Shown here: one piece after another, positions 9,553 through 17,811 of the stretch
Position numbering within the stretch: the stretch's first letter is position 1
How the letters are laid out: each line of letters begins with the position of its first letter
Assembly (NCBI GenBank): GCA_947629535.1
Contig: CANREC010000009.1
Coordinates: 1 to 33,961 of the forward strand
Source: an uncultured Clostridia bacterium
GTDB lineage: Bacteria > Bacillota > Clostridia > Christensenellales > Borkfalkiaceae
Reading direction: 5' to 3'
DNA: 33,961 nt
Made by a program: the position numbers and the translations under genes
Notes under the pieces: generated by a model
The model's input: the letters and a program-made list of their open reading frames with translations, nothing else
What the model was told of the DNA's origin: nothing
Database searches by the model: none

Positions 9553-12419
9553 TCTTTTTCCGCCGCCCTCCTTTCTTTGATATTTCTGATGATCTCGTGC
9601 GGCCACTTGAACTTGAACTTACGGACTGCAACATCGAGCAGGAAACAGACGGCCGCGATGATCATAAAGACGAGCGCGGGGTCGTAGACCCGATGGTTGC
9701 CCGTGACAAAGTCGTTGAATATGCTCCACGGGTCCTCGGCGGAGACGGAATTCCCGTTCCCCTTCCGCGAAAGTTCCTGCATATAGGCGGACGGGTCGAA
9801 TTCGGTGATCTCGGGATCCCGTTCGTATTCCTTGGAATAGGAGAACGTCTTGTACGTCTCCACCGAGGCGGCAACGGTGCCGTCCGCGGCGATCTTGTTG
9901 ATGAAGATCTTGTACGTTCCGCTCTTCTTGACGACGAAGGTGCTGCGCGTGTAGTGGTTGTCGGCATTGAGGTCGCCCGTGACATAGACGTCCGCCTCGT
10001 CCGCATCCCCCGTGAGCTTGTTGAACGAGATGACATTCTCGCCCGAGTCGTCATATTCGATGATGCCCGCCTCGATGCGCTCCCCCTCTTCGAGGGTAGC
10101 ATAGATGCTCAGACGGTTGATATAATTTTCCTCTTCGAGGTCGAACCGTATGGAGCGTGGACGGATGTTCTCCGTCGGCATCAGGTTGGCGACGATGTTC
10201 TTGACGAGTTTCTGCCCGTTTGTGTCTTTGAAGAGCTCTTCCGACCAAACGCCGCTCAGATCGCACATGAAACTGCCGACCATGCCCGCGCCGAATTTCC
10301 ACTGCGCATAGATGGGGACTTCATAGTCGCCGACGAGGATGGTATCCGCACGGTCTCTGGCGCGGACGCCATAGACGCCGCCGAGCTGGAAGGGAAGCGC
10401 GTTCGCCGTCTCCTTGATGACCTCGCCCGCGTCGTTGGTGTCCTGCACGAGGGAGACTTCGAGCCCCTCCACGACGGGAGAGAGCCTGTTCTGGACGGCG
10501 GGATGGAACTCCTTGGCCTCCTGCTGTTTGATCTCGGGCGCATTGAGGTCGCCCATGAGTGAAGTGAGCAGGTCCCCCTCGCTCTGCGGATAGAACACTC
10601 TGCCGTGGCCTGCCGCCGCGAGCGTTTTCATCGTCTTGGACGCTTCGTCGCCGTCGTACATGTTGACGCCGATGACGGAGAGCGTGATGTTATTGTTCCT
10701 GTAATAGGTCTCGGTCGGGATCAGGTAGTCGTTCGCATCCTTGTCCGTCGGGTAGCCGTCGCTGACGAGGACGATGTGCCTTCTGTCGACGCGCTTTTCG
10801 GCGATGAGCGCCTGCGCCGCACGGATGATGGCGGGAGCGTACTCCGTCGAGCCGTTGGACGAAATGCTGTTGATCGCCCGCTTGATCGCCGTCTCTTCGG
10901 AACGGCAGGTGAGCTGCAATTCGGTATGATAGTCCGAAGCGAGCGTGATGACGCCGACGTAGTCCCTCATCGTGAGGGCCTCGAGGCAGGTGGATGCGCC
11001 GTTCTTGGCCCATTCGATCTTGTCCGACATGGAGCCCGAGACGTCGATGACGATGACGACGCCGACGGGCGGGGTGTAGTCGATGGCCTGCACGGGGAGC
11101 ATCTGCTGAAGTTTCGTGTTGAGAAGGTCAAACCTATTATAGGCGTTGGCGACGGGGAATCCGTTGTCGTCATATACGGGATTGCCGTCGTCCCCCGTCT
11201 TGCTGCCGCCCGTGGTGAACAGGCCGCCGCCGTAATCGTTGACGTAGGAATAGATCATATCCACAAGGCCGCTCGCCTCGAGGTCGGCGTTGGAGATATT
11301 GTTGAGAATGATCTGGTCGTAGTCAAGGAGCTCTTCGACCGACGCGGGAAGGCTCTCGGCGTCGTTCAGATGGAGCGGCGTGACATTGTACTCGATGTCG
11401 TTTTCCTCGCCCGCGATCGTCTTTGAGAGAAGATCGGAGAGCGCGTCGGATTCCTTTTCGACGACGCCGCGGTCGATGACGAGGACCCTGTTGTACATCT
11501 CGAGATAGATATAGGAATAGTAGGTGTTGTTCTCGCCGACCTTGTCGCCGCTTTCGGTGACCTTGACGCGGATCTCGTGCAGCCCCTCTTCGGTGAACTT
11601 CTTGTTGAAGGTGATACTCTGTGTGCCCATCGGGACGTCCTGTTCCATCTGGTCCGTCTCCGCATTGTATTCGCCGTTATCGAAGATCTCGATGATGGCG
11701 TGGGACGTCTTTTTGGCATTGACGAGGACGTTGATGGGACAGTTGTCGTTGACGTTGACGTGATAGTTCGGAAATTCCACGCCGACGACCTGCACGTTGT
11801 CGTCGCTGAACCCGGAGTTGATATAGACCGTATCGATCCTGATCCCTCGGGCGGAGATGGAGCGGACGACGTTCGTGGCCGTCTCATCCGTCTCTTTTCC
11901 GTCGGAGATGAGGACGATCTTTGCCGATTCGGGATAGGAGACGAGCGTGCTCGCATAGCGGAGCGCGGCGGCGATGTCCGTCGCGGTCGTGTCGGGGAGC
12001 GGCGCCTCGAGATATTTTTGGAAAATGGTGTCCGTCTCGTAGGTGAGCGGGACAGCGTAGACCTGCGTGAACCCGAAGGTCACCACGCCGACCTTGAAGT
12101 TGTCGTACTGGCTCTCGTTGATGACCGTCTGCATGAATTCTTCACGGGTAGCCTTGGACTCTTCGGACGTATCCGAAACATCAACGAGAAGAATGATCTC
12201 GTTCTCGACATTGGGAACGTTGTACTCGAATTTGATCCCCGCAAGGACGGAGATGCACAGCACCATGACGATCGTATGAAGGACCATGGACACGATGCGG
12301 TTGCGCGTCTTTCTGTACCGTTTGGGGAGAAGGAAATAGGTGATGAGCGTCAAAGCCACGGCGGGGATCAAGAGAAGCAACAGCCACGGCCTTGCGAATG
12401 TGATCATAAAGTCTGTCAT
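9549..12419 (-). CDS. VWA-domain membrane protein (BatA/glutamine-amidotransferase-like class), 956 aa
   Basis: N-terminal TM helices (PWLLLLLIPAVALTLITYFLL; IVSMVLHTIVMVLCISVLAG), VWA-like ENEIILLVDVSDTSEES, canonical VVIVIDVSGSMSDK MIDAS, YVNDYGGGLFTTGGS GATase-like motif, C-terminal TM. Confidence 0.88.
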   Translation of the reverse strand: MTDFMITFARPWLLLLLIPAVALTLITYFLLPKRYRKTRNRIVSMVLHTIVMVLCISVLAGIKFEYNVPNVENEIILLVDVSDTSEESKATREEFMQTVINESQYDNFKVGVVTFGFTQVYAVPLTYETDTIFQKYLEAPLPDTTATDIAAALRYASTLVSYPESAKIVLISDGKETDETATNVVRSISARGIRIDTVYINSGFSDDNVQVVGVEFPNYHVNVNDNCPINVLVNAKKTSHAIIEIFDNGEYNAETDQMEQDVPMGTQSITFNKKFTEEGLHEIRVKVTESGDKVGENNTYYSYIYLEMYNRVLVIDRGVVEKESDALSDLLSKTIAGEENDIEYNVTPLHLNDAESLPASVEELLDYDQIILNNISNADLEASGLVDMIYSYVNDYGGGLFTTGGSKTGDDGNPVYDDNGFPVANAYNRFDLLNTKLQQMLPVQAIDYTPPVGVVIVIDVSGSMSDKIEWAKNGASTCLEALTMRDYVGVITLASDYHTELQLTCRSEETAIKRAINSISSNGSTEYAPAIIRAAQALIAEKRVDRRHIVLVSDGYPTDKDANDYLIPTETYYRNNNITLSVIGVNMYDGDEASKTMKTLAAAGHGRVFYPQSEGDLLTSLMGDLNAPEIKQQEAKEFHPAVQNRLSPVVEGLEVSLVQDTNDAGEVIKETANALPFQLGGVYGVRARDRADTILVGDYEVPIYAQWKFGAGMVGSFMCDLSGVWSEELFKDTNGQKLVKNIVANLMPTENIRPRSIRFDLEEENYINRLSIYATLEEGERIEAGIIEYDDSGENVISFNKLTGDADEADVYVTGDLNADNHYTRSTFVVKKSGTYKIFINKIAADGTVAASVETYKTFSYSKEYERDPEITEFDPSAYMQELSRKGNGNSVSAEDPWSIFNDFVTGNHRVYDPALVFMIIAAVCFLLDVAVRKFKFKWPHEIIRNIKERRAAEKE

Positions 12420-12431
12420 TTGGCTCCTCCT

Positions 12432-14414
12432 TTACCGATTTTCCAAGGAGTGAAGGATCCACTCGATGAAGAGCAGGGAAACAAGCGCCACGGCAAACCA
12501 CACCAAGAGCTCATTTACGGTGTTTTCGGGTCTCTGTTCGATGACGGGTTCTGCGAGAACATCCTCTACCCGCCAGATGTTGCTCTCCACTGCGGGGGCC
12601 TTGACGAAGATGTTCAGCTTTCCGTGATAATTCTCGTCGAAATAGGACGTCTGCTCGAGCTCGTAAGTCCCGGGGATGGTAAAGACGAGCGGGACCGTAA
12701 AGGCGAGAGCGCCCTGCTCCCTCTCGTATGTTCCGAACACATTTTTGTTCATATCCGTGACCTTGAGCGTCGGGCCGCGGGGGCTCGCCACGACCTGCTC
12801 GCCGACCTCGAAGGAATTTCCGTGCACCGTACCGGGCAGGAAGAAATTCATCGCGTTGTAGAGCAGCGTGTACCACTCGGGCAGCGCGGCAATGTTGGAA
12901 TAGTGGACGCTGAAGGGCATGAGAAGGATCTTCGTCCTTCCCTCATCCCTGAGCAGAAGAAGAGGGTTGGTATCGCACGACATCAGCATATGGTAGTCGG
13001 CGCTCAAAGTGAGAAGGGCATACCTTGTCACCGTGATCTCGGACGCCTTGATGTTGCTCATGATCGGATGGTCCTCTTCCGCGGAGAGATACATGGATTC
13101 GGTGTACGTCTGCGGGGTCGCCATGACGGAAAATCCCGCACCCGCGGGGGCCTTGTCGGGCGCAGAGAGGAACACGACGCCGTCGATGGGAAGAACGTCG
13201 GGCATCGCGTCTTCATAGATGTAAAAATCGTACCCCGACGTGATGAAAGCGTCTCTGTCCTCGTGCCTCACTTCGGTGACGCGGATGTCCCAGACGCCCA
13301 TGAAACGGTTTCTCAGGATGTCGAGCGCGCTCGAGAAGAAGGGGTTGGGCTCGGCGCTGCAGTAGAGAAGGTTGACGACCTCCTTCCTGCCGCCGTAGAT
13401 GTGATATGAATTGTCCTGCCCATAGGAGTCGCTCTCTTCGATGTTGATGTCGATCGAATTGTAGGACGTGAAGGCGTCCGTTTCCTGCAGATCGACATAG
13501 CTGTAACCGTCCGTGTCCTCGCCGCCGCCCTTGCGAAAGACGATCGTCTGCGTACGGTCGCCGCTGCAAAATACGGTCTGCTTGAGCGGGACGGTCTTGC
13601 CGCTTGAATCGAGCGTCGCATTGGCGCCGTTCACCTTTACTTCGACCTCGAGTTCCCTCTCGGTGCCGTAGCAGGCGACCTCGACGGTGAGCGAATAGTA
13701 CCCGTCGTCGAGCTCCGCCTCTGCATTGAGGATGGCGGCATTCCATTCCCCGCCGTCCGAGACGGGAACGATGGTGATGATATCATCGGCGTAGTAGGTG
13801 TACTGCGTATCCGTATAGAGATAGATCTTGGCGGTAGGATCGTCCGCAAAGATGTCCTCGCAGAGGCCGATCGCGCCGTCGATGTCCGAACTGCCGTATG
13901 AACAGCTCGTCTCCTCTTTGAGACCTTCGAGGATCTCCATGAGGGAGCCGCGGTTGGTGCGGTCCATTCTCGTCGCGATGAACTCGGGCTTGTCGTCCGC
14001 AAGGATGACGGAGAGCGTTCCGTCCTCCGTCAGGACGTCGTCGGCAAGTTCTTCCACACTGTTCACTGCACGCAGGAAACGCGTCTCGCCGTTCGCCTCG
14101 GTGTACATGCTCGCCGAGGAATCGATGATCGCGATGACGTCCGAACGGTCGGTGTTGCGGTTGTAAGCGAGCGCGGGCCGCGCGACGATGAACGCAATGG
14201 ACGTGAGGATGAGCAACTGGCAGAGGAAGATCAAGATATTTCTGAGTTTGTTGATCGGGATCTTTCTCTTCTTATACTTTAAGCTGAGCTGCCAAACGTA
14301 GGTACTTGAGACGTGCTTGACTTGATAGTTCGGCCGAATGATATAGATGAGAATGAGTACCGGGATCGTCAGAAGAGCCAGTAGTCCCAGCGGAACTAAC
14401 AAATCAAATCTCAT
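12432..14414 (-). CDS. BatA N-terminal domain / VWA protein, 660 aa
   Basis: N-terminus MRFDLLVPLGLLALLTIPVLILIYIIRP, then RNILIFLCQLLILTSIAFIVARPAL and DVIAIIDSSASM (MIDAS); C-terminal TM. Confidence 0.88.
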   Translation of the reverse strand: MRFDLLVPLGLLALLTIPVLILIYIIRPNYQVKHVSSTYVWQLSLKYKKRKIPINKLRNILIFLCQLLILTSIAFIVARPALAYNRNTDRSDVIAIIDSSASMYTEANGETRFLRAVNSVEELADDVLTEDGTLSVILADDKPEFIATRMDRTNRGSLMEILEGLKEETSCSYGSSDIDGAIGLCEDIFADDPTAKIYLYTDTQYTYYADDIITIVPVSDGGEWNAAILNAEAELDDGYYSLTVEVACYGTERELEVEVKVNGANATLDSSGKTVPLKQTVFCSGDRTQTIVFRKGGGEDTDGYSYVDLQETDAFTSYNSIDINIEESDSYGQDNSYHIYGGRKEVVNLLYCSAEPNPFFSSALDILRNRFMGVWDIRVTEVRHEDRDAFITSGYDFYIYEDAMPDVLPIDGVVFLSAPDKAPAGAGFSVMATPQTYTESMYLSAEEDHPIMSNIKASEITVTRYALLTLSADYHMLMSCDTNPLLLLRDEGRTKILLMPFSVHYSNIAALPEWYTLLYNAMNFFLPGTVHGNSFEVGEQVVASPRGPTLKVTDMNKNVFGTYEREQGALAFTVPLVFTIPGTYELEQTSYFDENYHGKLNIFVKAPAVESNIWRVEDVLAEPVIEQRPENTVNELLVWFAVALVSLLFIEWILHSLENR

Positions 14415-15310
14415 GACATGACACCTGCCTTGAGGAGCCCGCCGAAGAGCTCCCGTTCGATGGATTTATCGCAGACTGTGGAAAGGAATCCCGCCTCGCG
14501 TGAGTTGCAGAAGGACCTCAGGTCCTCGCGGAAATCGGCGAGCGCCTCCTGATAGGCGTGGAGCATGCCGCGGGTGATGCGGAGTTTCATGTTCCTTCCG
14601 TCCTCCATGCCGAGCGATTCGGAGTCGATGAGATTGATCCTTCCGTCGTAGTCGGGATCGTTCTCGTCGGGGGTGAGCACCTGTATGAGCAGGACCTGAC
14701 GTTTCTTATAGGTGAGAAAGTCCACCGCCTTCTTCCAGTCGCTCTCGGTCATGAAGTCGGAGATGATGACGGAGAGCCCGTCGTTCGTCCCCGCGTCGGG
14801 AGAGTTGGCAATGGCGGCGCCGAGGTCGGCCTCGCCGTCGAATTCTGTGTTTTCGAGCTGTGACATCGCACGGAAGAAACTCGTTTTCCCCACGATCGTG
14901 CCGAAGGGGTCCTCGCATACATTGCCCTTGATGGCTTTGAAGGACACTTTATCCATATTATGAACGGCCAAAAAGCCCAAAGCCGCTGCGAAAGCGATGG
15001 CATAAGCCCCCTTCCGCGGCGCCTCTTTCCCCATGGACGCAGAGCAATCCAGATAGAGACGGACGTGCATCTGCCGTTCATCTGTGAACAATTTCAAAAA
15101 GTATTTTTCGAATCGGCTATACAAATTCCAGTCGATCCTTCTGATGTCGTCGCCCAGCATGTATTCACGGTAGTCGGCAAATTCCACCGTCTGGCCGTAC
15201 GTCTTAACGAGATGCTTGCCGCCGAAAAATCCGGCAAGGTTTGCCCTCAGATTCAGGGCAAGCGTCTCAAGACGGCTGAAAAACGCATCGTTCAAGTAGC
15301 TGACTTTCAT
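14411..15310 (-). CDS. DUF58 domain-containing protein
   Basis: 299 aa with VEFADYREYMLGDDIRRIDWNLYSRFEKYFLKLFTDERQMHVRLYLDCSASMG, characteristic of DUF58; overlaps the downstream gene by ATGA. Confidence 0.92.
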   Translation of the reverse strand: MKVSYLNDAFFSRLETLALNLRANLAGFFGGKHLVKTYGQTVEFADYREYMLGDDIRRIDWNLYSRFEKYFLKLFTDERQMHVRLYLDCSASMGKEAPRKGAYAIAFAAALGFLAVHNMDKVSFKAIKGNVCEDPFGTIVGKTSFFRAMSQLENTEFDGEADLGAAIANSPDAGTNDGLSVIISDFMTESDWKKAVDFLTYKKRQVLLIQVLTPDENDPDYDGRINLIDSESLGMEDGRNMKLRITRGMLHAYQEALADFREDLRSFCNSREAGFLSTVCDKSIERELFGGLLKAGVMS

Positions 15311-16437
15311 TATTTTTTACCGAACAGACCGCGCTTTTTTTTGGGTGTTTCCGTTTCTTCCTGCATTTCCTGCCCTGCCTCTCCTTCAAGAGGGTCGGGC
15401 TCCTTGTTTTCTTCGGCGAATGCGAGCGTCGAATTCTCGGGAACGGGCAGCTTGTTCTTCTTGCTGACCTCGGCAAGGATCATGGAGATGATCTTGTCGG
15501 CCGAGACGCGCTGTGCGATCGCCTCGAAGTTGAGCTTGATCCTGTGGCGAAGAACGGGATAGGCAAGCTCGTTGATGTCGTTGTAGGCGACGTTGAATCT
15601 GCCCTTGATGAGCGCCATGACCTTCGCGGCCGAGATGAGCGCCTGCCCCGCACGGGGAGACGCGCCGAGACGCACATACTTCTTTGCGGTCTCGCTCGCG
15701 CATTCGCTGTCGGGGTGGGTCGCCGAGCAGAGCATCATCGCGTAACGCAAAACTTCCTCCGCGACGGGGATCTGGTTGGCCGTCTCACGCATCTTTAAGA
15801 GCTGTTCGCCCGAACAGACGGCGTCGGCGACTTCGGCCATGGTCTTTTGGGTGAGGTTGACGATCTCCATGAGTTCGTCGAGCCCGGGATTGGGAACGAT
15901 GAGTTTGAACATGAAACGGTCCATCTGCGCTTCGGGGAGCGGATAGGTACCGTCTTGCTCGATGGGGTTCTGCGTCGCAAGGACGAAGAAGGGTTCGTTG
16001 AGCTTTCTCGATACGCCCATGACAGTGACGGTATGCTCCTGCATCGCCTCGAGCAGAGCCGACTGCGTCTTGGGGGTCGCACGGTTGATCTCATCGGCAA
16101 GGATGATGTTGGAGAACACGGGGCCGGGCTGGAAACTGAATGTCGAGTTTCCGTTGTCGTCTTTTACGATGATGTTCGTACCCGTGACGTCCGCAGGCAT
16201 CAGGTCGGGCGTGAACTGGATACGGGCGAAGGGCAGGTCGAATACCCGCCCGAGCGTCCTCACGAGCCTCGTCTTGCCGACGCCGGGGACGCCTTCCAAG
16301 AGGACGTTGCCGCCTGCGATCATCGCGATGACCGTCCCTTCGACGACTTCTTTCTGGCCGATGACGTCGCGGGAGATCTGCTCGAAGATTTTGCTGCTTA
16401 ACTCACTGAATTGCTTGATGTCGTTTTCCGTTACCAT
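15310..16437 (-). CDS. MoxR-family AAA+ ATPase
   Basis: Walker A GGNVLLEGVPGVGKTRLVRTL, Walker B NIILADEINRATPKTQSALLEAMQE, GVSRKLNEPFFVLATQNPIEQDGTYPLPEAQMDRF; 375 aa. Confidence 0.97.
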   Translation of the reverse strand: MVTENDIKQFSELSSKIFEQISRDVIGQKEVVEGTVIAMIAGGNVLLEGVPGVGKTRLVRTLGRVFDLPFARIQFTPDLMPADVTGTNIIVKDDNGNSTFSFQPGPVFSNIILADEINRATPKTQSALLEAMQEHTVTVMGVSRKLNEPFFVLATQNPIEQDGTYPLPEAQMDRFMFKLIVPNPGLDELMEIVNLTQKTMAEVADAVCSGEQLLKMRETANQIPVAEEVLRYAMMLCSATHPDSECASETAKKYVRLGASPRAGQALISAAKVMALIKGRFNVAYNDINELAYPVLRHRIKLNFEAIAQRVSADKIISMILAEVSKKNKLPVPENSTLAFAEENKEPDPLEGEAGQEMQEETETPKKKRGLFGKK

Positions 16438-16480
16438 GATTTTCTCTCTTTATATTTTTGTTTTTTTGGTGCTGAAATGA

Positions 16481-17647
16481 TCAACCGCCGATCTCGCCGT
16501 CGCCGCCGAGGCCGCTGTCGCCCGAGCCATCGCCCGAGCCGCCCGTCGTGCTGCCGGGCTGAAGGGAATCAAAGTAGTCGTTGATCCCGCCCTTGAGGTC
16601 CTCGCCCATGGAGTCGTCGGAACCGAGACGGTCGTTTGCGGAGCTGTGGTCCTGATCGTAGGAGTCGCCGTAGTAGGTGTCGCCGTCGATGATCTGGTTG
16701 CCCGGATCCGATGCGCCCGAGCCGCCGTTGCCCGTACCGTTGCCGTTACCGGAGCTATTCTCACTGGGAGTGGGCGGAGCGTCGGGATCGGGCGGCAAGT
16801 CGTTATCATTGTGGGGCCGACTGTCGATGTCGGGCATGTTGAACTGGGGAGCCTGCGCGTCGGTATAGCTTTCCGAATACTTCAGGAATACGGCTGCAAC
16901 GTCGATGTCCTTCTTGACGTTGAGGTCGTGGCGGTAGGCGTCTGTGACGCCGTCCGTCCAGCCGACGAAGATGTGCGTTTCATCCTCGACGGCGAGCACG
17001 GCGAAGGGAGCGTCCTCCCCTTCCGTGACGGTGATCTCTTCGGGAACGGGATCGGTGTTCTCCCAGTCGTCGGTGTACTTGACGATGGTGCCGCCCTCGG
17101 AGCTGACCCAATAGGAGACCGTGTAGGTCTCAAGGGTCTTACTGCCCTCGATGAGCTCCACGCCGCTCGGGATGACGTCGGCGACATAGAGCGATCCGAC
17201 GGTGAGCGACGAGGCGCCGAGAACGAGCGCGACGCTGAAGGAGATGATGAGCCCTGCCGAGAAACTGAGCTTGACGAGCATATGGTTGACAGTGCTGAGG
17301 GCATTCATGGTGTCCTCTCTCTGTTTCAATGCGACGTAGGAAGTGTCGTTTTCAAGCTCGACCATGGTGAGAACTCTCTCTTCGAGACCGAGTTTATCGA
17401 CGCGTTTGGCGATCGCTTTGGCCGTGGGACGGTACAGCTTGATGTAGAAGAGCGGCGTAAGGCCTGCGAGCAGGGCCGCAAAGATCCCGAGGCCGAGCCA
17501 AAGGCCTGCCTTGAATCCCGTGAACCAGCTGATGAGCACGGTGACGGCAAGTGCGCCGAGCGCGATCCCGCCGCTGAGAAGAACTGCCTTCATGACGCCT
17601 TCACGGGCGATCCGTGCATAATACTTCTTGAAAACGTTGTTTGCCAT
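16481..17647 (-). CDS. Membrane protein with three predicted TM segments, a bacterial-repeat-like extracytoplasmic segment and a Gly/Asp/Ser-rich tail; first gene of the MoxR cluster
   Basis: TM segments at the N-terminus and around LSFSAGLIISFSVALVLGA; loop AKRVDKLGLEERVLTMVEL; HIFVGWTDGVTDAYRHDLNVKKDIDVAAVF; SD AAGGAGGTAACTAC before the ATG. Confidence 0.82.
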   Translation of the reverse strand: MANNVFKKYYARIAREGVMKAVLLSGGIALGALAVTVLISWFTGFKAGLWLGLGIFAALLAGLTPLFYIKLYRPTAKAIAKRVDKLGLEERVLTMVELENDTSYVALKQREDTMNALSTVNHMLVKLSFSAGLIISFSVALVLGASSLTVGSLYVADVIPSGVELIEGSKTLETYTVSYWVSSEGGTIVKYTDDWENTDPVPEEITVTEGEDAPFAVLAVEDETHIFVGWTDGVTDAYRHDLNVKKDIDVAAVFLKYSESYTDAQAPQFNMPDIDSRPHNDNDLPPDPDAPPTPSENSSGNGNGTGNGGSGASDPGNQIIDGDTYYGDSYDQDHSSANDRLGSDDSMGEDLKGGINDYFDSLQPGSTTGGSGDGSGDSGLGGDGEIGG

Positions 17648-17723
17648 AGTAGTTACCTCCTTATTATTTTCAAAATTTTACCTTTTTTTGTGTTGAAATT
17701 TGTACTCTTTTAAGAAACGCATA

Positions 17724-17763
17724 CGCCTCCGCGCGACCGATAGGGTCCGTGCGGAGGTTTTTG
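17724..17763. terminator. Long hairpin between the 3219-aa gene and the MoxR cluster; terminator-like, with the T tract on the + side
   Basis: CCTCCGCGC-GACC-gatag-GGTC-C-GTGCGGAGG-TTTTT. On the minus strand it is preceded by AAAAA and followed by CGTATGCGTTTCTT, so its minus-strand terminator strength is uncertain. Confidence 0.6.
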
Positions 17764-17811
17764 CTACTCAGATTGAGCTTGTTTCTGCGGATCTACCGCG
17801 TTTGCTTTTGC

